In this document: positions 14,224 to 22,853 of the stretch, piece after piece | Layout of the letters: each line of letters begins with the position of its first letter | Numbering within the stretch: position 1 is the stretch's first letter | DNA from: Chrysochromulina tobinii | Lineage: Eukaryota > Haptophyta > Prymnesiales > Chrysochromulinaceae | NCBI GenBank assembly: GCA_001275005.1 | Contig: JWZX01002822.1 | Location: 1 to 36,000 of the forward strand | DNA: 36,000 nucleotides | Direction of reading: 5' to 3' | Made by a program: the position numbers and the translations under genes | Notes under the pieces: generated by a model | Database searches by the model: none | Told to the model about the DNA's origin: nothing | Seen by the model: only the letters and a program-made list of their open reading frames with translations

Positions 14224-17200
14224 ATGCTTGGGCTCACGAAAGCAGCCCAAAGAGAATTTTCTAAGGCAGCTCAAACCGTAGAGCAGCTCAAAGGGCTGGT
14301 CGAAGATAAGATAGGGAAGAGCGGCGACGTGATTGTGCCGCCATCGCGGCTGACGCATGGGCTCAAGGATGAGCACTTTGTTGGCGATGTGACGACCTTG
14401 CGCTACCCGGCGACGCTCGACTTCTCGCACGCCAACTTTAAGCTGCGGGACATCTCGCTGCTGGCGCAGGTGCCTAAGGGCGCGCCGCAGACGATCAACC
14501 TTGGTGGCAACGAGCTGACATCGCTCGAGGAGGTCAATCGCTTCCAGGCGCTGCGGTCGCTGGTGGCATGCGCGAATTCACTGCAGGTGGGCGGCGGCCT
14601 GATCCTGCGGCTGCCAAAGCTGACGGACCTCGACCTCGCATCCAATCGACTGGTCGCGATCCCGCCGCTCCAAGAGCTGCCGCAGCTGCAGACGCTGCAC
14701 CTGCAGCGCAACCAGATCCATCGGAATTGGGCTGAGCTCCAGGCAGTGGCAAGCTCGCTGCGCGAGCTCGACGTCTCGCAGAACCGGCTCGTATGGTCGA
14801 AGTCCACAGGCGAGTTCGACGCCGCCTTGCGCGTGCTCAGTTCTCTCAAGAAGCTCAAGGAGCTGCGAGTGGGCGGGAATCCCGTCTCTGACACGCCCGC
14901 ACTTCGCCACCTCGTGATCACGTACGCGCAGTCGCTACAGCGTCTGGATGGCGTGGCGGTGACCCCTCAGGAGCGGCGCGGCGTCTCGAATATGGAGCGT
15001 CCAGTGGCAGCAGCGGCGATCATGGTGTTGCCCGGCGCCAGCGATGAGGAGGACGACGATGATGGCATCAGTCTGAAGGATTTCGGCGCCGCCAGCGGCG
15101 CTGCCGGCGGCGCTGCCGGTGGCGGCGGCAGCGGGTCGTCGGCGCATGAGAGTGGCAGTCATGGCGCGTGGGTGAGCATGAAGGCTCTCATTGGAGGCAG
15201 CGCCAAGTCGACGAAACCTGGCGCTGTACTGGGCGTGAGCATCCCGAGCGGCGCGGGTGCGATGCAGCCTGGTCCCCAGGGATGGCTTGATGACTTGGAG
15301 GACGGCGCCAACGGGCGCGCTGTAATGGGCGCCAAGGGACGTGGGCGCGCCTCCTCGTCGGATCGTGCTCTGGCAGCCATGAGCAGCCGCGCGCGAAGCG
15401 AGCCGCCGAAAGGGCGCGCTGGCGGCAGCGGCGGCGGCTCGTGCCGAGAACCGCTGGACGATGGCGCGGGCGTCGGCTTCAAACGCGACGCACCACGGCA
15501 GCAAGCAGCTGAGACACGCCCGTGGGGTGGCGCGGGCGGCGAGGCGCGCTTGATCGCCGGCCGCGCCGGTGCCACTGCCGGCCGGAGCGCCACCGACATT
15601 GAGATGGACTCCCATTTGGACGGCGATGGCTTCGTAAGTGATGGAGGTTCGAGCGATGTAACGGGCGAGGACGAGGACGAGAAGGACGAGGAAGAGCTTC
15701 CTAGTTGGGTACTGCAGGCAACAGGCAGCGGCGGGCGCGGCGCTGGGGGTCGCGGCGCCGGGGGCCGCGGCGCCGGCGCATCCGGCGCGGGCCGCGGCAG
15801 CTCGCGTGCCAACACGGCGCGTGCCAACACGGCGCGTGCCAACGGCCCCGACAAAGGTCGTGGGGACTCGCGCGATGACGAAACCGAGATGAGCTCCAGG
15901 CGTGTGGCAGCCTCGCAGCCGCCGTCCCCGGGAGGGCGCCTGCCTAGTTGGCGGGAGGCGCCGGACGACAAGAAGACGCGCGAGCGTATGGAGCGTGAGG
16001 CGGCGGCCACCGCTGCGGCCGAGCGGACGGCCGAGGCGGCCGAGGCTGCGCGCGCGGAGGCGGAGATGGCCGCGCTTGCCCGTCGTGAGGCTGGTGAGCG
16101 TCAGATGGCGCTTGAAGAGTCCGAGAGAGAGAAGATGAAGCAAATGGAGCGTGAAGCCTTTGAACGCACGCAGCGCGCAGCGGCAGGAAGCGGCACTGCG
16201 CCGAAGGCGGCCAGGACTGCAGGTGCATTGGCGGCAGCGATGCCGGGGAATGGCCCTCTGCCCGCTCGGGCTGGCGGATCGTCATCCATGGTGTCCATGG
16301 TGCCGATGGCCACGATGGCCTTTGAGTTTGACGACGACGATGGCGCCGCACAGAGCGAGCAGGAGGACAGCCAGGGCGGGCTCAGTGAGGACGAGGAGGA
16401 GGAGGACGATGATGATCGCTCCATTTATCTGGAGGAGGAGGAGGAGGAGGAGGAGAGGCAGCGCAGCTCCCGACGGGAAGGCGCCCGAACGAGCGCCCTA
16501 AAGGGCACCGGCCAGCCCCAGACTGACAAACGCTTCCCTCGCCCAGAGCGTGAACCACCGAACCACGCGGGCCACATGAGCTACGCGTCACCGGCGCCGG
16601 CACTGATGGCCACAGCTGATGCTGCAGCTGACAAGCGGGCAGTCAGGAGCGGCTCTGTCTTTGGCGCCATGCTGAGTACGCAAGAGCTTGCGCCGACGAG
16701 TGCGCCACCGAGCGCACCGCCGAGTGCGCCTAGCACCGCTCGGCCGGGCGCGCCTAGCACGGCGAGCGCGGCACACATTGACATGATGGGTCAGGCTGGG
16801 ACGGCAGCAGAGGGCAGCGGCAAGGCGGCAGGCGCTGCAGAGGGCAGCGGCAAGGCGGGCGGCGTTGTTGGCGGCACGCTCGGCGCTCTCCTCGCGGCTC
16901 GTCGGGAGAGCAACGCCAAGCCTATCCGTCAGCTCAATGTCGTGGAGGAGCAGATGCAGATGCTGGCGGCGTGGCAAGCGCAGCAAGCCCCCGCCCCCGC
17001 CCCGGCAGCAGTGCTGCCTATGGTCGGTTCGCCCTCGCCGGAGAACTGGTCCCCCGCGCCTGCGCCTGCGCCTGCGCCTGCGCCTGCGACGACCACGGCG
17101 CAGGCGCCCCATGCCTCTCCGATGCGTCTGAGCCCCGGGATGTCGCCGCAGATGGCGCCGTATCCGATGACACCGCTCAACACGACGCTTCACGGGTACG

Positions 17201-19284
17201 CCCAGACGCCTACGGCGCACTATGAGAGCGCCGTAATGGGCGGGGGCGGCGGTAGAGGAGTCGGCGGCGTTGAGCCTCCGTCCTCTGCAAGCAGCCCATC
17301 GGGATGGTCAGTAGGAACACCACGCTGGCCGGGCGGCGGCGGGATGGGCAGCGGCGGCCCTGACAGAGGCGGCTGTGCGCCTCACACGGGTAACGGTGCT
17401 TCGCGGGGGCCGCCGAGTCCCTCTGGGTCCACAGGTGCCCTCGCGGCGGCGCGTGCTGCGCTGCAGCGCGTCGAGGCACTCGAGCCCAGCAGCTCGTTGG
17501 AGCACGGCTTCGCTGACGACGATCGCTCCTTGTACGGATACGGATATGCCCCCTCCGCAGGCGGCCTGTCGGCCACACGCCAGGCAGCCGAGGAACGGAT
17601 CGTGGCGGCGGCGGCGGCGGCGGCGGGCGCGGTGATTGCGTCCGAATGCATCAAGTGGCGCGCGCGCGCAGACCGTCTCGAGGCGGAGCGCGCGGGACAG
17701 CTGGCGCAGCAGCAAGAGCTCTTAAGCGCCATTCGCGCCAAAGAAGTGTTGTTCCAGGAGGCTGAGGGCGCGCTGCAGGCGGTACGCCAGCAGGTGAACG
17801 CCGGCAGCGCAAGCACGAGCAGCAAGCAGCGCGAGGAGTACATCAGCCAAAAGGGGGCCCTGCAGCGCGAGCGGCAGGAGACGCTTGCCGCCGAGGCCGC
17901 ACTCGCAGACGTGCGGCGCGAGCTCGTGGAGCTCGAGACAACGCTTGTGGCGGTCGAGGACGCATGCTCGGCTCTGGAGGCCGAGTTGCCGGCCGAAGGT
18001 GTCACGCACGCCCTCGCACAGCGTACGCAGCAGGCTGAGCGCGAGGCTGCGCACCATCGGCAGCGGCTGGCCTCGATGACCGCAGCTCTCGAGGAGAAGC
18101 GCGCGCGCCAGCGGCGGCAGAGCGTCGGTGGTACGGACGAGAATCCTCTTGCGCCGCAGCATCGCGCCATTGAAGAGCTCGAAGGCGAGGTCGAACGAGC
18201 TCGGGCGGAGCTCGCCGAGCTGCGCCGGGCCATCCCATCGCCTTCGAAAGCCCGCGCCGCGCCACCGAGCATGGGGGTAGCGGCGGCTTGTGATCTAGCA
18301 GAGGCGACGGAGGCGGCGCGGGGCATAGATTTCGATGAGGAGGAGGAGGCGGCCGCGGCCGAAGACTCGGTGCGACGGCAGCTAGCCGCGATCAAGCGCG
18401 AGCGGCGTGAGCACGAGTCGCTGCGCTGCGTCTGGCGTCAGTCGGCGTGGCAAGCGGCGTGGGCCATCCTCGCACTCACATCGCGCATTCATGGCGGCGC
18501 AACCGCTGATGAGCAGGACAGCGGGGCCAGGAGCGCCGAGGCGGCGGCGTCTGAGGTCATCAGCAGTGCCAAGGAGGAGGTGGACGAGGAGGCGGAGCAC
18601 GACCCAAGCGCTGGGGATGGGGCTAGCATCGCAGCCTCGAGCACGGCGGCGGGCGGCGTCGACGTTGCATTCGATTGGGCTGCGGCGATGGAACGCGATG
18701 CCTTCATGGCGGCGGCGATGAAGCACGCATTGCTGGAGGAGGGAGGCTTTGCAGACAACGAGACCATCGACGCGCAAAGCGAGGCGCCCTCGAACACCCT
18801 GTCCTTCGCCCCCAGCACCATCGGAGGCGGCGGGGGGCGCGGCGGCAAGGCCGCTGCGGGCTCGGCAGCGGTGACGGCGCTCTGGCGAGAGATTGCGAAG
18901 AAGGAGGCACAAAGGCTGCTGCGTCTCAATGACGAAGTGTCCCGACGCGAGGCCGAGTGGCAACGCGAACGAGACGAGTGGATGCAATATCGCGCTGAGG
19001 TGCAAGAGGAAATGCGTCGCGATGCGCGGAACCAGGCCAAGGCCATCCGAGGTGGCGCAGGTGGCGAGGGAGGGAGCCCGCTGGTGGCATCAGCGGCCCC
19101 CGCTGGAGGTCAGGACCTCGCTGCAGTCAAGGAGGCTTTGCGCCGCGCACAAGCCCAGGCTCTCAACCTCAAACGCGAGCGTGCCAACATGGAGGGGGAG
19201 CTAGCGAAGCGAAGACAGGCCGCAGCGGCAGTGGAGGCGAAGCTCAATCGACTACGCGGCGCACTGCTCCACCAGGCAGAGTGA
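14224..19284 (+). CDS. Large leucine-rich-repeat / coiled-coil protein (1686 aa)
   Basis: The first ATG in the frame is 14224 (MLGLTKAAQREF); the frame stays open upstream but that part lacks an ATG and coding composition. Residues ~64-254 hold six to seven SDS22-type LRRs (TINLGGNELTSLEEV, LTDLDLASNRLVAI, LRELDVSQNRLVW), closed by an LRR-cap-like QSLQRLDGVAVTPQER. This type is common in ciliary, centrosomal and dynein-assembly proteins. Residues ~255-560 are low complexity (GRGAGGRGAG; TARANTARAN). Residues ~580-650 are a basic/acidic helix. An acidic run of nine Glu lies at ~16432-16458, and PAPAPAPAPA at ~17056-17090. Residues ~1120-1340 and ~1552-1686 are long coiled coils (IKWRARADRLEAERAGQL; LRRAQAQALNLKRERANMEG). 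I infer a cytoskeletal or centrosomal scaffold; no ortholog is claimed. Intronless despite 5 kb. Confidence 0.8.
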   Translation: MLGLTKAAQREFSKAAQTVEQLKGLVEDKIGKSGDVIVPPSRLTHGLKDEHFVGDVTTLRYPATLDFSHANFKLRDISLLAQVPKGAPQTINLGGNELTSLEEVNRFQALRSLVACANSLQVGGGLILRLPKLTDLDLASNRLVAIPPLQELPQLQTLHLQRNQIHRNWAELQAVASSLRELDVSQNRLVWSKSTGEFDAALRVLSSLKKLKELRVGGNPVSDTPALRHLVITYAQSLQRLDGVAVTPQERRGVSNMERPVAAAAIMVLPGASDEEDDDDGISLKDFGAASGAAGGAAGGGGSGSSAHESGSHGAWVSMKALIGGSAKSTKPGAVLGVSIPSGAGAMQPGPQGWLDDLEDGANGRAVMGAKGRGRASSSDRALAAMSSRARSEPPKGRAGGSGGGSCREPLDDGAGVGFKRDAPRQQAAETRPWGGAGGEARLIAGRAGATAGRSATDIEMDSHLDGDGFVSDGGSSDVTGEDEDEKDEEELPSWVLQATGSGGRGAGGRGAGGRGAGASGAGRGSSRANTARANTARANGPDKGRGDSRDDETEMSSRRVAASQPPSPGGRLPSWREAPDDKKTRERMEREAAATAAAERTAEAAEAARAEAEMAALARREAGERQMALEESEREKMKQMEREAFERTQRAAAGSGTAPKAARTAGALAAAMPGNGPLPARAGGSSSMVSMVPMATMAFEFDDDDGAAQSEQEDSQGGLSEDEEEEDDDDRSIYLEEEEEEEERQRSSRREGARTSALKGTGQPQTDKRFPRPEREPPNHAGHMSYASPAPALMATADAAADKRAVRSGSVFGAMLSTQELAPTSAPPSAPPSAPSTARPGAPSTASAAHIDMMGQAGTAAEGSGKAAGAAEGSGKAGGVVGGTLGALLAARRESNAKPIRQLNVVEEQMQMLAAWQAQQAPAPAPAAVLPMVGSPSPENWSPAPAPAPAPAPATTTAQAPHASPMRLSPGMSPQMAPYPMTPLNTTLHGYAQTPTAHYESAVMGGGGGRGVGGVEPPSSASSPSGWSVGTPRWPGGGGMGSGGPDRGGCAPHTGNGASRGPPSPSGSTGALAAARAALQRVEALEPSSSLEHGFADDDRSLYGYGYAPSAGGLSATRQAAEERIVAAAAAAAGAVIASECIKWRARADRLEAERAGQLAQQQELLSAIRAKEVLFQEAEGALQAVRQQVNAGSASTSSKQREEYISQKGALQRERQETLAAEAALADVRRELVELETTLVAVEDACSALEAELPAEGVTHALAQRTQQAEREAAHHRQRLASMTAALEEKRARQRRQSVGGTDENPLAPQHRAIEELEGEVERARAELAELRRAIPSPSKARAAPPSMGVAAACDLAEATEAARGIDFDEEEEAAAAEDSVRRQLAAIKRERREHESLRCVWRQSAWQAAWAILALTSRIHGGATADEQDSGARSAEAAASEVISSAKEEVDEEAEHDPSAGDGASIAASSTAAGGVDVAFDWAAAMERDAFMAAAMKHALLEEGGFADNETIDAQSEAPSNTLSFAPSTIGGGGGRGGKAAAGSAAVTALWREIAKKEAQRLLRLNDEVSRREAEWQRERDEWMQYRAEVQEEMRRDARNQAKAIRGGAGGEGGSPLVASAAPAGGQDLAAVKEALRRAQAQALNLKRERANMEGELAKRRQAAAAVEAKLNRLRGALLHQAE

Positions 19285-19989
19285 CCTGTCGTTTATTTGC
19301 GCGCCCGCGCACAGTCCATCGACTCATCACGTGCGGCGGCATCGATCGAAAGCTTTAGTATCTAGTATCTTTAGTATGTTATAAGCGCGGAAGAACTTAT
19401 CCCGCGTATCGTCGTCTGCGAAAAGTTACTTAGTGCGTTCGGTGAACGAAACTTAGTAACTTTCTCGTGTCTGAATATAAGAATATACCCACGTGTCGGC
19501 GGCGTTGGTCTGGTCGCGCTTATAGTTCCGGCAGCGTCGACGGTCGAGCTTCGCACGTGCCTCGTGCGCCACGCCCACGGTCCGTCCGGGTGTGTCTCCC
19601 GGTCACGCATATCGCATTCGATTCGCACCGCGCGGCCACCGGCATGGCGGCGGGGCCGGGGCGCCCGCGCGCGCGTAGTTTGAAAAATCGAATGCAAGCA
19701 CGGTCTATGTGACGCACAGCAGCAGTCTGTGACAGTCTGTGACGCAAATCACACCCACTGTGCCCGGGGCCGCGATACGAGCCGAGCACGGTGGGTGCGC
19801 GGGGGCTGTGAAGTGCGATAATAGCTGTGGCCAGTGACCTGTCGTGTGTATGTGCAATGTTGCCACAGAGTGACCCTCCGTTGCACGCTCCTCGCCGCTC
19901 GCCACCGGAGTGCCACTGCCACACAGTGCGGGCAGTGGCCAGTGCGGGACGACAGTGGCGACAGGCCCCGAGCGAGGCCACACGGTCCG
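19285..19989. other. Gene-poor convergent region
   Basis: About 700 bp after the LRR gene stop with no supported gene. It includes an AT-rich block with the repeated word AGTATCT/AGTATG (~19355-19380), the hairpin at 19422-19463, and a GC-rich block at ~19640-19680. The rest shows no clear structure. Confidence 0.5.
19422..19463. repeat. Long two-part hairpin
   Basis: The outer stem pairs 19422-19434 with 19451-19463 (AAAGTTACTTAGT against ACTTAGTAACTTT, 12 of 13 pairs). Inside it CGTTC (19436-19440) pairs with GAACG (19444-19448) around the loop GGT. The two stems are separated only by G on one side and AA on the other. It lies 138 nt after the LRR gene stop in an AT-richer patch. It may act in mRNA 3'-end formation or stability, or be a remnant of a mobile element end. 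Confidence 0.75.
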
Positions 19990-20382
19990 ATCGCAGCGCT
20001 CCTCCGCGGGCCGCAAACGACCGGACGACGACGACTGGACGATAAGGACCACGACGGCGAGAGCGCCATGGATGACAAGTGAATGCTTGGAGGTTGGCGG
20101 GATTGACGAGAGCGTCGCATGTCGCGCTGGCTTCCCCAAAGAGAGTGCAGACCCACCGGAGTGCCCCGCGGCCCGTCGCCCATGATCGTATGAGAGCTCG
20201 GCCGGCCGTGCAGCTGAAAGCCGGGCAGACACAGGAGCATGCAGGAGGCTTTTGCATGGCGGTACGCCCCACATGGAATGTGAGGAAACGGCCTCTGACA
20301 GTGAGCCTACAATTTGAAATGCTGTACCATTTTGGCCGAGACGGTTGTAATATGATGGGGGCGCGAGTTGTGTGTAATTATG
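19990..20382 (+). pseudogene. Broken inverted copy of the Rb gene 3' end
   Basis: This 393-nt segment matches, in reverse orientation, 22463-22853 (the last ~30 codons of the Rb homologue plus ~300 nt downstream) with small insertions and deletions; I judge identity by eye as high. It still encodes the final residues DGESAMDDK and the stop at 20080-20082. The Asp-rich tract before them is scrambled by indels (LDDKDHDGES instead of an Asp run), and no other Rb sequence is present upstream, so it cannot make Rb. It is one arm of an inverted duplication around the RRM gene. Confidence 0.85.
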
Positions 20383-20486
20383 AAGGCGGCGTGAGTTCGA
20401 TATACACGTGCTTCGTTGACCAGTGGTCCACCACGTTCGTGCGGCTCCCGGACGCTCCGTTTCGTCACATCGTGCCGCTACAGACA

Positions 20487-20830
20487 TGCACGTCACGGAC
20501 CAGGGCAAAGCCCAGACCAGCGCAAACTCTGCTGCTCATTCCCACCACCTCTCTCCAGTTAGGCAGCCATAGACCCTCTCTCTGTACTTGCACTAGGCAT
20601 GCACGTCACGGACCAGGGCAAAGCCCAGACCAGCGCAAACTCTGCTGCTCATTCCCACCACCTCTTCTCGCCAGTTAGGCAGCCATAGACCCTCTCTCTG
20701 TACTTGCACTAGACATGCACGTCACGGACCAGGGCAAAGCCCAGACCAGCGCAAACTCTGCTGCTCATTCCCACCACCTCTTCTCTCCAGTTAGGCAGCC
20801 ATAGATCCCTCTCTCCGTACTTGTACTTGC
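20487..20830. repeat. Three tandem copies of a 112-116 bp unit
   Basis: Copies start with ATGCACGTCACGGACCAGGG at 20487, 20599 and 20715 (periods 112 and 116). They differ by a few substitutions and a TCT/TCG-type indel. Each unit contains GGGCAAAGCCC, a 4-bp stem with a 3-nt loop, and a pyrimidine-rich CTCTCTCTGTACTTGCAC. There are no unique spacers. They lie just downstream of the RRM gene's probable stop, so on the minus strand they would be in its 3' UTR. Confidence 0.9.
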
Positions 20831-20890
20831 GACCACCAGAGTGCGCGAAATCCAGTGTTTGCTGCTGTATGTCCCCATGCGTAGTAGCCC

Positions 20891-22244
20891 TCAGTCTGCG
20901 CCGTGACGCACGCGTGGGGCGAGCGGTCAGCACGGATCGCAAGGCACATCCAGCCATGCGCAGCAGGTGCAGGTGCGGCACTCGCCGCACTCGCGGCAGG
21001 CAGCAGCAGCAGTAAAGATCCGGTGACAGCACAGCGCGCGGCGCATGCCGCGTGCACTTACAGCGGGGACGGTCGTATGGATCGCGTGTGGGTGGACGGT
21101 CGTAGGGGTCGCGCGGGGCAAGGTCACGAGGGTCGCGCGGCGGCGGCAGACGATCATATGGGTCGCGACCGTAAGGGTCGTCACGAGGATCGCGCGGCGG
21201 CGGGTAGTCGCGTTCACGTTCACGCTCCGGATCGCGCAGCGGTGGGTAGTCGCGTTCACGTTCACGCTCTGGATCGCGCAGCGGCGGGTAGTCGCGTTCA
21301 CGTTCACGCTCCGGTAAGGCGGGCCGCCGCTCTTCGTAGCGTCGATCGTCATAGCCGCGCGGAGCATACTCGCGTGGTGGATAATCGTCGTAGCGCGGCG
21401 GTGGCGGGCCGCGATCGCGCTCGTCGTACAGGCGGCGGTCGTCGTAGCGCGGAGGCGGCGGGGCGCGGTCGTCGTACCGGCGATCATCGTAGCGTGGCGG
21501 AGGCCCGCGGTCCTCATAGCGCGGCGGTGGCGGCCCCCGGTCGTCGTAGCGCGGCGGCGGCGGCCGATCACTGTAGCCGCCACCAGTCGGAGGGCCGGCG
21601 CCCTTGCCGGCGCCCTTGCCTCTGGCGTTGTAGTCGGTTCGCAGCTTGGAGTCAGCGATGATGTTGAGGGCATTGTGCGCCTCGCGCGCCTGGTCCACGT
21701 TGGCAAAGTCGACGAAGGCCGCCTTGGTGTCCGATTTTTTGGGCAAGAACTTGACTTGCAGCACCTCGCCGTACTTTGAAAAGTGGCGGCGGATGTCCTC
21801 CTCGAGCACGTTTTCCGGGATGTTGGCGACAAAGAGGTTGGCAGTGGCCACGCCGCTACTGCGGTCGCTGCGGCTGTTGCCACCAAACCCGCCGAAGCCA
21901 CCGCGCGAGTCTGCGCGGTAGTCTTCTTCAGGGTACCGCGAGGTCGGAGCAGCGCGAGGTGATGGCTTCTCGCCCTTGGGTGGGCGCCCCGAGAGTTCGA
22001 CAGTGATGGTGCGGCCGCCAATCTGCTTCCCGTTCATGCTCGCGATGGCGTCCTCGGCGTCGCGCTGGTCCGCGTAGTCGATGAACGCGAAGCCTTGCTT
22101 GTATGACATCGACGTGATCTGGCCGTACTCGGTGAACGCACTTCGGACCGTATCCTCGTGCAGCTCATAATTAATGTTGCCGACATAGATCCGTCGGCCG
22201 TCAGAGGCCTCGCCACCTTGGTACGGCTGCGGTGCGCGGGACAT
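20891..22244 (-). CDS. Two-RRM SR-like splicing/RNA-binding protein
   Basis: ATG at 22244. RRM1 is at ~17-87, with RNP2 RIYVGNIN and RNP1 QGFAFIDY. RRM2 is at ~134-205, with NLFVANIP and KAAFVDFA. Between them is a Gly/Ser/Arg linker. From ~215 the tail is Arg/Asp/Tyr/Pro-rich (RYDDRGPPPPRYEDRG), with a 14-residue unit LRDPERERERDYPP repeated. SR-like proteins bind pre-mRNA in the nucleus and help splice-site choice. A textbook donor, CGCT|GTAAGT, lies at 21061. I propose splicing to 20895, which adds TAC TGA and ends the protein ..PYDRPRY (395 aa). Without splicing the frame reads on through Cys-rich, RS-unlike sequence into the downstream tandem repeats, ending at 20709; I think that part is intron and UTR. 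RRMs are certain; the last exon is tentative. Confidence 0.82.
20896..21061 (-). other. Probable RRM gene intron (166 nt)
   Basis: Read on the minus strand, the donor is GTAAGTGC (21061) and the proposed acceptor is ACGGCGCAG|ACTGAGG (20896-20897), phase 1. The donor is the best consensus donor in the window. The pyrimidine tract is weak and another acceptor (e.g. CTGCCGCGAG near ~20995) is possible. It has no decamer repeats. Confidence 0.5.
21202..21312 (-). repeat. 42-bp coding repeat in the Arg-rich tail
   Basis: Starts of the word GGGTAGTCG at 21202, 21244 and 21286 show an exact 42-bp period, encoding about three copies of a 14-residue unit with (ER)n DYPP. Copies differ by single bases, indicating recent expansion. 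Confidence 0.85.
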
Positions 22245-22462
22245 GGTCAGGGTGTGGTAACTGGATAGTTATACACCCCACGCACGGGGAGTGTCAGGCG
22301 GGCTGCTGACGCCGCAGGGACAGGCATGGCGGTCAGGCAGCGAGAGCGAGCACTGGACTCCGCACCATTTTGCGATTTCCCACTGACCACGTGGCGGGAC
22401 GCGAACTTCACGCGAAACGTCACAAAAGCGCAATCAACTATTCTCAACCTCCTGGACAACAA
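22245..22462. promoter_or_regulatory. Upstream region of the RRM gene
   Basis: This stretch precedes the RRM gene ATG on the minus strand. It has GGATAGTTATAC-type AT-richer words near 22263 and no coding signal. The short motif TTTCGCGTG (minus, ~22408-22416) resembles half an E2F site but is not a full match. Confidence 0.35.
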
Positions 22463-22853
22463 CATAATCACACACAACTCGCGCCCCCATCATATTACAT
22501 CTCTCGGCCCCATCATTTCAAATAGGTCACGCGGGGCACGGTCAGAGGCCCGTAGGGTCCTCACATTCCATGTGGGGCGCACGCCATGCAAAGCCTCCTG
22601 CATGCTCCTGTGTCTGCCCGGCTTCCAGCTGCACGGCCGGCCGAGCTCTCATACGATCATGGGCGACGGGCCGCGGGGCACTCCGGTGGGTCTGCACGCG
22701 CGCTCTCTTTGGGGAAGCGCGACATGCGACGCTCTCGTCAATCCCGCCACGCCTCCGATCATTCACTTGTCATCCATGGCGCTCTCGCCGTCGTCCTCAT
22801 CGTCGTCGTCGTCGTCGTTGGCGGCCGCGGAGGAGGAAGCTGAGCGCTGCGAT
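22463..22853 (-). repeat. Inverted-duplication arm (Rb 3' end, intact copy)
   Basis: This is the source arm matching 19990-20382 in reverse. It spans the end of the Rb last exon and ~300 nt downstream, including the words ATATGATGGGGGCGCGAG and GTGCAGCTGGAAGCCGGGCA on the minus strand. The two arms enclose ~2.1 kb containing the RRM gene. Confidence 0.85.

Noticed and set aside
14935-16143. Long minus-strand frame opposite the LRR gene
   Set aside because: Composition is that of antisense GC-rich DNA, no domain is seen, and it overlaps the better supported LRR protein.
20487-20830. Regularly spaced repeats that might be read as a CRISPR array
   Set aside because: The copies are contiguous 112-116 bp units with no unique spacers, in eukaryotic DNA, and no cas-like gene is present.
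20709-20890. Read-through C-terminus of the RRM protein into the tandem repeats
   Set aside because: The added sequence starts exactly at a consensus GTAAGT donor, loses the Arg/Asp/Tyr composition and runs into repeat DNA, so it is more likely intron and 3' UTR.
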